The position numbers were made by a program, and so were the translations under genes. The notes under the pieces are model-generated. The model made no database searches, was not told the origin of the DNA, and worked only from the letters and a program-made list of their open reading frames with translations. A stretch of 64,000 bases of DNA from Sinomonas terrae (lineage in GTDB: Bacteria > Actinomycetota > Actinomycetes > Actinomycetales > Micrococcaceae): positions 3,844,001 to 3,908,000 of the forward strand of contig NZ_JAKZBV010000001.1 in NCBI RefSeq assembly GCF_022539255.1, read 5' to 3'. Below, piece by piece: positions 33,941 to 42,655 of the stretch; the first letter of the stretch is position 1, and each line of letters begins with the position of its first letter.

Positions 33941-35368
33941 CTACCCCGAAAGTCCCCGGACTCGGCGATGCATCATTCGCCGCGACTCCTTGCCGACGGT
34001 TACGTCATCCTGAGCATAGACGGGACCGTAGCCGTACGTTTGATAACCATAAGAATGCGGCCCTTGCGCCGGAAGCATGGTGAGGACGAAGCCGAATAGT
34101 CGCACTCCGACGTTTTCGAGAGCTGTTACGGCAGCGGCAAGCTGACTACGGTGAGTGCGACCAGCTGCTACTACAACAATGGCTCCCCCGGCGAACTTGC
34201 TGAGAACCGCGGCGTCGGTCACTGGGAGAAGGGGCGGGGCGTCGAAGAGCACGTAGTCGAACTGGCCTTCCAGACGCTTCACAAGCGACTGCATGGCCGC
34301 TGAGCCCAGAAGTTCACTCGGGTTCGGCGGCACACTTCCTGCCGGAAGAACGTGCAGTCCGCCCTGGCCCCACTGCTGGACCGCGTCCTCCATGTCCGCC
34401 CTCCCGATGAGCAGATCGGTGAGACCCACCGCACCCTCAAGACCCATGTAGGTCGCGAGCTTTGGACGACGGAGGTCAGCGTCAATGACGATCACCCTAT
34501 GTCCCGCGTTGTCGAGTGCGATTGCAAGGTTGGACGCCGTGCTGCTCTTCCCTTCGCTCTCAATCGCCGACGTGACCACGAAGCAGCGGGCTCCCTCGCC
34601 GGCGTCAAGGAACTGCAGGTTGGTCCGCAGTGTCCGGAAGGCTTCGGCCCGAGGGCTGCGCGGATCGTCTTGAACGATGAGAGGCCGTTTGGACGCCTTC
34701 GCGTCATACATGATCCCACCGAGGATAGGCGCGGCACTTATCGTTTGAACATCCTGATCGCTGCGAACTCGGTTATCGAGAGTGTGCCGAAGAACAACAA
34801 CTCCAACACCAAGTGCAAGCCCGAGGAAGAGACCGAGCGCGACATCGATTGGCACATTAGGCGTTACAGGCGCTGAGGGGACCTCGGCCTCCTGTACTCT
34901 GGTCAGCTTGACCTCAGCGCTCTGGGATCCCGTCGATTCTATGTTCTGAACGACATTGGTCAGGCTCTGGGAAATACCGTTGGCGATATTAGCCGATTGG
35001 ACAGGATCAGGCGACGTCGCCGAGATTTCTATAAGCGTCGTATCGAGGGATGCTGTAGCTGTGACCGATTTCGCGAGGTCATCTGCCGTCGTAGAAAGAT
35101 GAAGGTTAGAAATGACGGGCAAGAGAACGATGGGAGTCGTGACGAGGCCGGCATACGTCTTCACGCGCTGTTGGGTGAAAGTGCTGCCTTGGACAAGGTC
35201 CGTGACGGTTCCGCCCGACTGCGTCGAGACGAAAACCTGTGCGGAGGCCTTGAACTGCGGCTTGCTTACAAGGGAGAAGATTGCAGCGGCGGCCACCCCC
35301 GCCAATGCCATCACAACGACTAGGATCCAGCCTGCGCGTAGGATGCGAACATAGTCTCGAAGCTCCAA
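33941..35368 (-). CDS. Wzz-type chain-length regulator fused to BY-kinase
   Basis: About 475 residues. N-terminal Wzz region with a membrane helix (AGWILVVVMALAGVAAAAIF), outside domain, second helix (VALGLFLGLALGVGVVVLR), then a cytoplasmic tyrosine kinase: Walker A SAIESEGKSSTASNLA, A' VIVIDADLRRP, Walker B YVLFDAPP, and a C-terminal Tyr cluster (HSYGYQTYGYGPVYAQ) for autophosphorylation. TTG 35368 is the likely start, preceded by GGGGGAGG. It controls polymer length together with the Wzy-like protein upstream and the phosphatase at 33362. Confidence 0.92.
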   Translation of the reverse strand: MELRDYVRILRAGWILVVVMALAGVAAAAIFSLVSKPQFKASAQVFVSTQSGGTVTDLVQGSTFTQQRVKTYAGLVTTPIVLLPVISNLHLSTTADDLAKSVTATASLDTTLIEISATSPDPVQSANIANGISQSLTNVVQNIESTGSQSAEVKLTRVQEAEVPSAPVTPNVPIDVALGLFLGLALGVGVVVLRHTLDNRVRSDQDVQTISAAPILGGIMYDAKASKRPLIVQDDPRSPRAEAFRTLRTNLQFLDAGEGARCFVVTSAIESEGKSSTASNLAIALDNAGHRVIVIDADLRRPKLATYMGLEGAVGLTDLLIGRADMEDAVQQWGQGGLHVLPAGSVPPNPSELLGSAAMQSLVKRLEGQFDYVLFDAPPLLPVTDAAVLSKFAGGAIVVVAAGRTHRSQLAAAVTALENVGVRLFGFVLTMLPAQGPHSYGYQTYGYGPVYAQDDVTVGKESRRMMHRRVRGLSG

Positions 35369-35455
35369 GGGCCCTCCCCCATAGGTCACACGGTTGCACT
35401 CCGTGTCCACACATATGTTGCCACACGTCAACACCCATTACGGCCTCAGTGGAGA

Positions 35456-36175
35456 ATGATGGACACGATCACCCCCCTGCGAGTACCGCGCTTAGCTTGG
35501 GCAACGCTCGGCCTCGTTGCCGCCGTCGTGTGCGGTTGGGCGATCGAAGCGATCCCGCCCGCTCAAGTCAACCCCACCCTCCTAGGCGCAGTTGCCTTCC
35601 TCGGAGTCTGGATTCCCCTGCTCGCGGCCCTAACACTGTGCTTCGCCAAACAACGCCTCAGTGAGACCCTCGCCTTCCTTGGGCTCCGCTTCCAGCCCCT
35701 CGACGCGCTCTGGGGCCTCGGCATCGGCTGCCTCGGCCGCGCATTCGACGCGTTCCTCCGTATGGTCCTCACCGGTTCGGGCGGCCTCGTCCTGCAGCCA
35801 ACACTCAGTGCCCTCGCCAGCCCGGTCGTTCAGACCATCGTGCTCGGGATCCTCGCTCCCGTCGTCATCGCCCCGGTGATCGAGGAGATCTACTTCCGCG
35901 GCCTCATCCAGCGCAGCCTTGCCGCCGCCCTCGAACCTCTCGGTCGCGCGCCTAGGTGGGCTGCCGCCGTCGTCCTCACCTCGCTCGCCTTCGCTTTGGT
36001 CCACGCACTCCTGCTCATCGGCACCCCGAACGAGGCCATGCTCACCGGAATCTCGACATTCATCTTCGCGCTCCTAGCCGGCACGACAGCGGCAGCCACG
36101 AACCGACTGGGCGGTTCAATCGCAGGGCACATCGTGTTCAACGGGCTCGGCGTGCTGCTGACGTGGCCCGTCTAG
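35456..36175 (+). CDS. CPBP family intramembrane glutamic protease
   Basis: 239 residues, about eight membrane helices. Family motifs are intact: EEIYFRGLIQRSL (EExxxR), FALVHALLLIG (FxxxH) and HIVFNGLGVL (HxxxN). Such Abi/CPBP proteins cleave membrane proteins or process peptides; bacterial roles include bacteriocin self-immunity. Divergent from the BY-kinase across about 90 bp. Ends before a strong terminator. Confidence 0.88.
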   Translation: MMDTITPLRVPRLAWATLGLVAAVVCGWAIEAIPPAQVNPTLLGAVAFLGVWIPLLAALTLCFAKQRLSETLAFLGLRFQPLDALWGLGIGCLGRAFDAFLRMVLTGSGGLVLQPTLSALASPVVQTIVLGILAPVVIAPVIEEIYFRGLIQRSLAAALEPLGRAPRWAAAVVLTSLAFALVHALLLIGTPNEAMLTGISTFIFALLAGTTAAATNRLGGSIAGHIVFNGLGVLLTWPV

Positions 36176-36330
36176 GGCCACCACGTAGACGCCAAAATTT
36201 TTCAACACCGAGTACCGCGGATCGACCACGGAGGGGGTGTTATGTGCCCATAGGCTGGGATCACTTCTTCAGAAAACCCCCTTATGGAGAAGGGAAAGGC
36301 CCTCCACGCTCCCCCACGTGGACGGGCAAG

Positions 36331-36371
36331 CGGAGCCCCTGGGTGCCAACGGCCCAGGGGCTCCGTCTTTT
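36331..36371 (+). terminator. Intrinsic terminator after the CPBP protease gene
   Basis: 13-bp perfect GC stem (36331-36343 with 36353-36365) followed by TCTTTT. It lies between convergent genes, 16 bp from the stop of the minus-strand DUF6993 gene, and may serve both. The rest of 36176-36386 shows no gene. Confidence 0.88.
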
Positions 36372-36386
36372 CCCCGTCACGAATCG

Positions 36387-36902
36387 TCAGGAAGCGGGCG
36401 ACTGCCGCCCGATCAGGCACGCACCCGTCTGAATCGGCGCCGCGATCTCCGTCGAAATGCTCGCGTCCGACCTCACGAACTGGCCTACGAGGCACTGCGC
36501 ACCGAGACGGACCGAAACCACGAGGGTCGGTGCCTGGAGGTTTGCGCTCGTCTGGTCCGCACTCTGCTGCATCGCGGCCGCGTTGAAGCCCACGCCCGTG
36601 AGCGCAGTGGTGAGAGTCTTCGCCTCAACCGACGACGCCGCCGTCGACTGCGCGGCCTTCTCCAGCGTCCGCTTGAACAGGTCGAGGTTCGCGGCGCCCG
36701 TGGCGGAGGGATCGAAGCGGGCCAGAGCCGCGGCAGGTGGCGCGCTGGCACTGGGGGTCGGTGACGGGGAAGGCACGGACGACGCCGGAGCGCTCGCCTT
36801 CGGGGCCGGGCTCAAGTCCAGGCCTTGGAGCGCGCCGGTCAGCCCGTACCCGCCAACGGCCAGGAGCACAACGACGAGGCCTCCCCACACGAAATTCTTC
36901 AC
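36387..36902 (-). CDS. DUF6993-type secreted/membrane-anchored protein
   Basis: About 171 residues. GTG 36902 overlaps the stop of the small membrane protein. One N-terminal helix (VWGGLVVVLLAVGGYGLTGAL), a Pro/Ser/Ala linker, and a C-terminal domain (NLDLFKRTLEKAAQ, VGFNAAAMQQSADQTSANLQ, SVRLGAQCLVGQFVR, TGACLIGRQ) with two cysteines that could pair. It resembles DUF6993, an actinobacterial domain of unknown role, here in an operon with a class E sortase. Confidence 0.72.
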   Translation of the reverse strand: MKNFVWGGLVVVLLAVGGYGLTGALQGLDLSPAPKASAPASSVPSPSPTPSASAPPAAALARFDPSATGAANLDLFKRTLEKAAQSTAASSVEAKTLTTALTGVGFNAAAMQQSADQTSANLQAPTLVVSVRLGAQCLVGQFVRSDASISTEIAAPIQTGACLIGRQSPAS

Positions 36903-37063
36903 GAGGCCGTCCCCACGGTCGCGCCGTCGTCCACGAACGTCGCCGCCATCCACGGGAAGACCCACTGATCAAGGACGATCAGCAGCACGGCGATGATCAG
37001 GGCAAGGATGAGGATCCGCACGACGACCGGCCCCGGAAGGCTCCTCCACAGCGCTCGGTACAT
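36899..37063 (-). CDS. 54-residue membrane protein in the sortase operon
   Basis: MYRALWRSLPG, then one strong helix (VVVRILILALIIAVLLIVLD) and a short tail. ATG 37063 starts one base after the sortase stop (TGA-G-ATG), and its own stop overlaps the GTG of the DUF6993 gene. The coupling on both sides makes it a convincing small gene. No family recognised. Confidence 0.72.
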   Translation of the reverse strand: MYRALWRSLPGPVVVRILILALIIAVLLIVLDQWVFPWMAATFVDDGATVGTAS

Positions 37064-37064
37064 C

Positions 37065-37853
37065 TCAGCCGTCCTTTGCAAGCGTGGGGTCCAATTCAGC
37101 GGGCGCTGTGGTGCTGAAGCCGACGAACGTCCCGTACGCGGCGACGCGCTCGAGCGGCGGAAAGATGGCCGGATAGCACGTGGTGAGCGTGATGAGGCGG
37201 TCGTTGCCCGGGGTTCGGGAGACGGTGGGCACGGCGTCGAGGACATTGATCGCATCCGGCTGCACGAATTGGAAATTCCGGAACGTGTACGTGTACCAGC
37301 CCAGCGAGGTCTGAATGTAGACCTTGTCGCCGAGGCGCAGCTTGCTCAGATTGAGGAAGCTGTTGCCGTACCCGATGTCGTGGGCGGCGATGGCGAAATT
37401 ACCGAGGCCGCCTGGCATCGCGGTGCCCGTGTAATGGCCGACGCCGGCCGTCACGCTGTTGAGGACCAGTTCGGTGTTCACAGATTCGCGCAGGATGCGC
37501 CGCCAGTCTGTCCCGAGGCGGGGGATGTAGACGACGCCGATCGTGTCGGCGATGTTGGGCGGCTCGGCCATGACGGGAATCGCGCTCGCCTTCTCCCCCG
37601 TGGTCGCCAGCTTCCCGGCCGACGGCGCTGGCGCAGGAGTGTGGGCGGCTTGGCTCTTGATCTGCTGCGAGAGCTGCCGGCTCTGCTGTAACGCGACCTG
37701 CTCCTGACGAAGGCCTACGACCCACGGATTGAAGAATGCGTACCAGAGAACGAAGAGCCCAATGATCACCGCAATGGTGATGAGGGCTTCCCCCGTGATC
37801 CCGAGAGCCTTCACCCATGCGGACGGTCCGGCCGCACTCCGCTTTTCCGCCAC
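37065..37853 (-). CDS. srtE: Class E sortase
   Basis: About 262 residues. N-terminal helix (ALITIAVIIGLFVLWYAFFN), a proline-rich linker, then the sortase beta-barrel: VVYIPRLGTDWRRIL, GHYTGTAMPGGLGNFAIAAH (catalytic His), LTTCYP (catalytic Cys in TLTTC) and ERVAAYG (catalytic Arg). Class E enzymes join LAXTG proteins to the wall; an LANTG protein lies at 13927-14496. Start GTG 37853, right after GGGGAGG. It heads an operon with the two small genes downstream. Confidence 0.9.
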   Translation of the reverse strand: MAEKRSAAGPSAWVKALGITGEALITIAVIIGLFVLWYAFFNPWVVGLRQEQVALQQSRQLSQQIKSQAAHTPAPAPSAGKLATTGEKASAIPVMAEPPNIADTIGVVYIPRLGTDWRRILRESVNTELVLNSVTAGVGHYTGTAMPGGLGNFAIAAHDIGYGNSFLNLSKLRLGDKVYIQTSLGWYTYTFRNFQFVQPDAINVLDAVPTVSRTPGNDRLITLTTCYPAIFPPLERVAAYGTFVGFSTTAPAELDPTLAKDG

Positions 37854-37912
37854 GTTCCTCCCCAAATACCGCCGCTGCCCAGCCCGTGAAGAGGATACAG
37901 GGGCTTGCTGTG

Positions 37913-39031
37913 TCAGCCGCCGAACGCGGCTTGGCGGATGACGTCAGCGAATGCCTCGGGCGTGTGCGCGAGAATTTCGGGGCTTGCGATGTGGCCGGTC
38001 CATTCGCGCTTGCTGCGCCTCATCACGTGCGCGAGGACACTGCTGTCCGGGACATCCGCAACAAACACCCCGTCCATCCCCTCCACGGATTCGGCGACCC
38101 CACAGGAACGGGTGACGACGACGTGCAGCCCGGCGGCCAGCGCCTCGTTGACGACGAGCCCCCACCCCTCTTCATCCGAGGGCAGGACCAGCGTCTCGTG
38201 CTGCGCAAGCAGTTCGGGAACCTGCTCATACGGGACGGCGCCGATGAACGCGACCCGGTCCTCGAGTCCCAGGTCGTCGCGGAGCTGGATGAGCTCGGGG
38301 GTGAGCTGGCCGGTCCCGGCAATGGTGAGCGAATCGTCCGTGTCGGCAAGCCGCCAGAGCGCCGTGATGAGGCTGCCGACGTTCTTCCGACTGATGAGCT
38401 GGCCGAGGTAGAGGAAACGGTGGCCCGCCCGGCCGAGGGTCGAGTGATTCTTGCGGGCCTGGGCAGCAGCAGCATGGATTGCCTTGACGTCCACGGGGTT
38501 GAACCCGACGTGGATCTTCGCCTGATCCACGCCCATCGCCAAGACCGCGCCTTCCGCGGCGCGGCCGGGAACGACGACGGCGTCAAGTCGCCTGAAGAAC
38601 GACCGGCGAGCGCGGGCTATCGGGCCGCTACGGAAGGCGTGGGAGGCGAGCGTCGACTCGTAGAAGCCGACGAGTCGCGCCCCGGACCGACGGCCGCGGA
38701 GTGCTGCAAGCCAGTACACTGGCGACTCCCACCCGCCGAGGACTAGGGCGTCAAAGCCGTCGCCGGGCAGACTGCTGGCACTGCGCGGCACGAAGATCTG
38801 CCGCTCCCCCACCGAGATACGCGAGGTGGGGATTTCGCGCACGGGATATGCGGCGTCGTCGTACGCCATCCACCCAGCCTCGCGGTTGCCCGAATCCCGG
38901 CCAAACCGCCCGCCGTTCTCCAGGAGGAACACTTCGAGCTCGGCCTGCCTCGCCAGATCCTCCCAGACGGGCCGGCGGTACGGGGCCGCCAGATTCGTCA
39001 GCCAGGCGATGCGCCGTCGGATTCCGCTCAC
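37913..39031 (-). CDS. Family 4 glycosyltransferase (third)
   Basis: 372 residues, GT-B fold: IAWLTNLAAPYRRPVWEDLA, LVLGGWESPVYWLAAL, VGFYESTLASHAFRSG, VVPGRAAEGAVLAMGV, FLYLGQLISRKNVGSLITAL, then PSDEEGWGLVVNEALAAGLH with the EX7E pair. Related to GT4 enzymes of cell-surface polysaccharides. It stands alone, upstream of the sortase operon on the same strand, and its acceptor is unknown. Confidence 0.9.
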   Translation of the reverse strand: MSGIRRRIAWLTNLAAPYRRPVWEDLARQAELEVFLLENGGRFGRDSGNREAGWMAYDDAAYPVREIPTSRISVGERQIFVPRSASSLPGDGFDALVLGGWESPVYWLAALRGRRSGARLVGFYESTLASHAFRSGPIARARRSFFRRLDAVVVPGRAAEGAVLAMGVDQAKIHVGFNPVDVKAIHAAAAQARKNHSTLGRAGHRFLYLGQLISRKNVGSLITALWRLADTDDSLTIAGTGQLTPELIQLRDDLGLEDRVAFIGAVPYEQVPELLAQHETLVLPSDEEGWGLVVNEALAAGLHVVVTRSCGVAESVEGMDGVFVADVPDSSVLAHVMRRSKREWTGHIASPEILAHTPEAFADVIRQAAFGG

Positions 39032-39517
39032 GCTGCCCAGCCGCCCGGCGTCGTCGTCTGCGCCCGCATTGATGGCCTGCCTCTCGAAAATGAATGGGGA
39101 TCAAAAAAGCAAGGCGGGCAGAGAGAACAAAGGCGCGCCGCCCTCATAGCTCATTCATAGCTGATTCTAAGGTTCACTTTCGGCAGGCATTTGGGGCTCG
39201 TCAGCCCCTCATAGAACCTTTTGGTCCCGGAAATTCAGGGGTTTTCCGGCCCGAACAGGCTACCAACCCTCTTGCTGGGAATTCCCCCCTAGTTCTCGGG
39301 GAGAACGCCTTGTCTTGTTTCCATCCTCGGCCTCCCCTACTTGCTGCGGTACGGGATCGGTACGCAGAGCACTGGAAATCGGTCTTGGCCTATCACTTGA
39401 TTCTGGCCTTCGGAGGACTCGATTCTGCCCGACCCCGTTTACCGGATTGGACGCGTCCAAAGACTGTGGGATGACCCCGCCGGAGCTAGGGGCCGGCGCC
39501 GATCAGAGGTTCGACTC
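39032..39517. other. Gene-free divergent spacer
   Basis: 486 bp with no credible gene. A small hairpin GGGGCT-CGTC-AGCCCC lies at 39193-39208. AT-richer patches around 39150-39350 probably hold the two divergent promoters. No known riboswitch was recognised. Confidence 0.45.
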
Positions 39518-39994
39518 ATGGAACGGAAGACAGTCCTCAGACGCTCCTCTGCTGCGGCGTCCGCGGCGGTCGGGAGCCTCATGCTCATCGGGGGCTCATT
39601 CGCCTCGCCCCCCGCGGCAGCCCCCGCCGCGGAGACGGCGCCCGTCCAGCCGCAGGCCCCGGCCGCGCCGACGGCCTACATTCCGGTGGCCGGAGCGGGC
39701 GGCCAGTCAGCCGTGGACGCCTGCATTGGCCCTATCCGCTTCACACCGGTCACGGCATCGGTGAGCATCGTCGAGCACGATTTCTGCGGTGGCTGGAGCC
39801 GCATGAGCTGGATCCAGCCCGGCACAGTCGTCACTGTCCAGGGCTACGGGACGTTCACCGCGTTCCAGCGCCTCGTGGTCCCCAACTCCGCGCCGCAGAG
39901 TGTGCTCGCGGGCTTCGCCGGCGGGTACCCGCCGATCTTCCTCCAGACGTGCATCCCGGGAACCTCGGAGATGCTGCTGATCGGTCTTCACTGA
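39518..39994 (+). CDS. Secreted cysteine-containing protein, unknown
   Basis: 158 residues: a signal peptide (basic VLRRSS start, then AAVGSLMLIGGSFASPPAAA), a Pro/Ala-rich linker and a compact mature domain (VDACIGPIRFTPVTASVSIV, EHDFCGGWSRMSWIQPG, FLQTCIPGTSEMLLIG) with three cysteines. No family recognised. Its 3' end overlaps the convergent TetR gene by 7 bp. Confidence 0.65.
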   Translation: MERKTVLRRSSAAASAAVGSLMLIGGSFASPPAAAPAAETAPVQPQAPAAPTAYIPVAGAGGQSAVDACIGPIRFTPVTASVSIVEHDFCGGWSRMSWIQPGTVVTVQGYGTFTAFQRLVVPNSAPQSVLAGFAGGYPPIFLQTCIPGTSEMLLIGLH

Positions 39995-40671
39995 GGCGCA
40001 TCGGAAGGCTGGTCCAGAAGGTTTGCCGCGAGCGCCCGGGCAACGAAACGGCCGTACCGCTCGGCCGTCCAGCCCCTCTTGATCACGAGGCTCTCGTAGA
40101 GCTCCGCTGCCGTGCACGTGAACATCACATCGGCGGCTTCCTCCGCGCTCAGCCCGGGGCGGAGGAGGCCGCGCCCCACCAGCTGGTTGGCGTTGTGGAG
40201 CATGCGCTGGTACCGCGCGTCGTCGACGTCGCGCAGCAGCTCAGCCATCTCGGCGTGGCCGCTGGCTGCCGCATCCCGGATGAGGAGGACGATCGGGGCG
40301 CCGAGCGGACTGATCTCAGTGGTGAAGCGCCCGAAACGGTCCATGAGCTTCCGCGGATCGGTCTCGGTCAGCTGGGCGCGGTCCGACCGCTCCTCGGCCG
40401 GCGGCCCGACCGCTCCCAGGAGGCTCTGCTCCTGGATGGCGCGGACAAGGCCGGGCTTTCCCCCGAAGTTCTTGTAGACGGTCTCCGGTGAAGCCTTCGC
40501 CCTGCGTGCAATCTCGGCCACAGTCGTCGCGCCGTACCCCTTCGCGAGGAACAGCTCGCGGGCAATATCGAGGATCAGACGCCGGGTGCCTTCGGCGGCT
40601 GCGCGCCGACGCGAGGCATCGTAGGCGCGGGGGCGAACGCGGGCTTTCTGCCCATTGACCTCGTCCGCCAT
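39988..40671 (-). CDS. TetR/AcrR family transcriptional regulator
   Basis: 227 residues. HTH: TRRLILDIARELFLAKGYGA, then EIARRAKASPETVYKNFGGK. A helical ligand domain follows. It is divergent from the SnoaL-like/dehydrogenase operon, and a perfect operator sits 17 bp upstream, so it likely represses both itself and that operon. Confidence 0.92.
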   Translation of the reverse strand: MADEVNGQKARVRPRAYDASRRRAAAEGTRRLILDIARELFLAKGYGATTVAEIARRAKASPETVYKNFGGKPGLVRAIQEQSLLGAVGPPAEERSDRAQLTETDPRKLMDRFGRFTTEISPLGAPIVLLIRDAAASGHAEMAELLRDVDDARYQRMLHNANQLVGRGLLRPGLSAEEAADVMFTCTAAELYESLVIKRGWTAERYGRFVARALAANLLDQPSDAPQ

Positions 40672-40687
40672 ACGGCCTACACTCCAA

Positions 40688-40709
40688 TCAATACAGCGAA
40701 CTGTATTGA
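40688..40709. promoter_or_regulatory. TetR operator
   Basis: Perfect inverted repeat TCAATACAG-CGAA-CTGTATTGA between the divergent TetR and SnoaL-like genes, 17 bp from the TetR start and 39 bp from the SnoaL start. Confidence 0.85.
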
Positions 40710-40748
40710 AATCATCCTAGCTCACACCCTCAGTTTTTGGAGCACGCC

Positions 40749-41204
40749 ATGGATACCGCAGGCGGCATCAACCGCCTCCCTGTGGGACCGGTGCGGCGGA
40801 TGTTTGCCGCCGCCAGCCGGCACGACCTCGAAGCAATGGTTCTCGAATTCGCCGAGGACTACGTCAACATCACTCCCGTCCACCCCGAACGGAACTTCCG
40901 CGGCAGAGAACAGGTCCGCAGAAATTGGACTTCACTCTTCGCAGCCATCCCCGAACTCGCCCTCGAAGTCCACGACTGCGCCACCGGGCCCGATGAAAAG
41001 GTCTGGGTCGAATGGAGTTCGTCAGGTACACGACTCGACGGCGTGCCCGTCGAACAGGCCGGCGTCGCCATCTTCACCGTGACGGACGACAAGCTGACTG
41101 CCGTCCGCTTCTACCTCGAACCCGTGGAACGCGAGTCCGGGGACGTCAACGCCGCTGTCCGCGCCATGACCGCCGCCCAGGCTCCGGTTCCACTCGAGCC
41201 ATGA
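40749..41204 (+). CDS. SnoaL/NTF2-like protein
   Basis: 151 residues with an NTF2-like fold pattern: MFAAASRHDLEAMVLEFAED, FRGREQVRRNWTSLFAAIPE, VWVEWSSSGTRLDGVPVEQA and FTVTDDKLTAVRFYLEPVE. Family members are small cyclases, isomerases or binding proteins. ATG 40749 follows TTGGAG. It overlaps the next gene by ATGA and shares the TetR operator, so the pair is probably induced by the TetR ligand. Confidence 0.85.
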   Translation: MDTAGGINRLPVGPVRRMFAAASRHDLEAMVLEFAEDYVNITPVHPERNFRGREQVRRNWTSLFAAIPELALEVHDCATGPDEKVWVEWSSSGTRLDGVPVEQAGVAIFTVTDDKLTAVRFYLEPVERESGDVNAAVRAMTAAQAPVPLEP

Positions 41205-42079
41205 TCCTCGTCGTCGGCGGCACTGGCCGGCTCGGGAGCGCCCTGGTAGGTCTCCTGAAGAACGACGGCGAGCCTGTCCGCACCATGTCCCGCGGCGCCT
41301 CGGTGCCGTTCCCAGCGGCGGCGGACGACGGCGTCGAACGCTTCCGCGGTGACCTCACCTCGCTCTCGGACTGCGAGCGCGCGGTGGCCGGGTGCCGAAA
41401 AGTGGTCTTCGCCGCCTCCGGATTCGGCCTCCGCAAGGGTGGCGATCCGCGAAGCGTCGACCGGGACGGGGCGCTGCGGCTCGTCGCAGCCGCTGCCCGG
41501 GCCGGCGCCGCACAGATCATCATGGTGTCGATGCACGGTGCGGCCGCCGATTCCTCGCTCGAATTCCTGCGGATGAAGGCCGCGGCCGAGGACGCGGTGC
41601 GAAATTCTGGAACCGGATGGGCGATTGTCCGAATGGGACCGAATCTCGAACAATTCCTCGTGACGATGGCTGAGCCGCTCCCCTCGAAAGGACGCGTCAT
41701 GGTGTTTGGTTCGGGAACGGCGAAGGTCACGTTCACTTCGACGCCAGATGCCGCGGAACTGCTGCGCCGCATTCTGTCCGAGGATTCGTGCCTGAGCGAG
41801 ACGATCGAATGGGGCACGGAGACGCACACCTTCAACGAGCTCGCCGAGGCCATCCTGACGAAGGCCGGCCACGGTTCAATTCAGCGGGCTCCTATTCCTG
41901 CCCTTCGGCTCATGAGTGTGGCCGCGCGCCCGTTCTCGCCGTTCCTCGCCCGGATGGCAGCCGCGGCGATCTGGATGGAGAGTGGCGCCGCAGAATTCGA
42001 CCCCCAACCTGGGCGCAGGGCCTATCCCGACATCCCTGTCCGGGGACTCGCGGAGCTTGTGAGCGAGCGCACGGGGTAA
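41201..42079 (+). CDS. NAD(P)-binding atypical SDR (NmrA-like)
   Basis: 292 residues. Rossmann motif VVGGTGRLGSALVGLL, RGDLTSLSDCERAVAGC, VMVSMHGA-type segment and ARMGPN-like NmrA features. The canonical YxxxK is replaced (LRMKAAAEDAV), typical of atypical SDRs that reduce quinones or sense NADP. Co-transcribed with the SnoaL-like gene; a role in modifying a small aromatic or ketone compound is inference. Confidence 0.87.
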   Translation: MILVVGGTGRLGSALVGLLKNDGEPVRTMSRGASVPFPAAADDGVERFRGDLTSLSDCERAVAGCRKVVFAASGFGLRKGGDPRSVDRDGALRLVAAAARAGAAQIIMVSMHGAAADSSLEFLRMKAAAEDAVRNSGTGWAIVRMGPNLEQFLVTMAEPLPSKGRVMVFGSGTAKVTFTSTPDAAELLRRILSEDSCLSETIEWGTETHTFNELAEAILTKAGHGSIQRAPIPALRLMSVAARPFSPFLARMAAAAIWMESGAAEFDPQPGRRAYPDIPVRGLAELVSERTG

Positions 42080-42124
42080 GGGCACGGAGACGCTCGCGAG
42101 GGCACCTACGCGCCAGGAGGAATC

Positions 42125-42655
42125 ATGAGTGACGCCCAGCCGACCAGCGGCCAGGTCGACAACGAAATGCTCTCCAACTACCTGCAGAACCACATCATTG
42201 CCGCGAACTCCGGCAAACGGCTTTTCGAAGAGGCCGCCAAGGTCTGGAGCGGAACGCCTCACGGCCCGACGTTCGAACGGCTCTCCCGCGAGGTGACGGA
42301 GGATTCGGACGAACTCGAACGCATCGCGAAGAGCCTCGGCGCAGAATTGCCGCCACACAAGCAGGCCACCGCCTGGATCGGCGAGCAGGCATCGAAGCTC
42401 GGCCCCCTCAACCCCGCCCATGCCCCCGGCGGCCATCCCGGGCAGCTCGAGCTCGAGGGACTGATCAGCGCTGTGACGGGCAAGTCCCTGCTGTGGGAGA
42501 CGCTCCTCCTGCTCGCCGATCAGGACACCCGGATCGAAGCCCTCACCGTGGAGCGCCTCCACGACCGCGCACTCCGCCAGATCCGGGACATCTCCGAGGT
42601 CATGCGTTCGACCGCGAAGGCTCGCTTCCGGGCGGGGGCTGACGCATCATCTTGA
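42125..42655 (+). CDS. Helical (ferritin-like) conserved protein
   Basis: 176 residues, predicted mostly helical with a four-helix pattern: MLSNYLQNHIIAANSGKRLF, FERLSREVTEDSDELERIAK, GLISAVTGKSLLWETLLLLA, DQDTRIEALTVERLHDRALR. It resembles small ferritin-like or DUF2383-like bundles, but no clear di-iron ExxH motifs are present. Its 3' end overlaps the convergent permease gene by 56 bp. Confidence 0.6.
   Translation: MSDAQPTSGQVDNEMLSNYLQNHIIAANSGKRLFEEAAKVWSGTPHGPTFERLSREVTEDSDELERIAKSLGAELPPHKQATAWIGEQASKLGPLNPAHAPGGHPGQLELEGLISAVTGKSLLWETLLLLADQDTRIEALTVERLHDRALRQIRDISEVMRSTAKARFRAGADASS

Noticed and set aside
39150..39480. Riboswitch in the spacer before the secreted protein
   Set aside because: Only one small hairpin is visible and no known riboswitch core could be matched.
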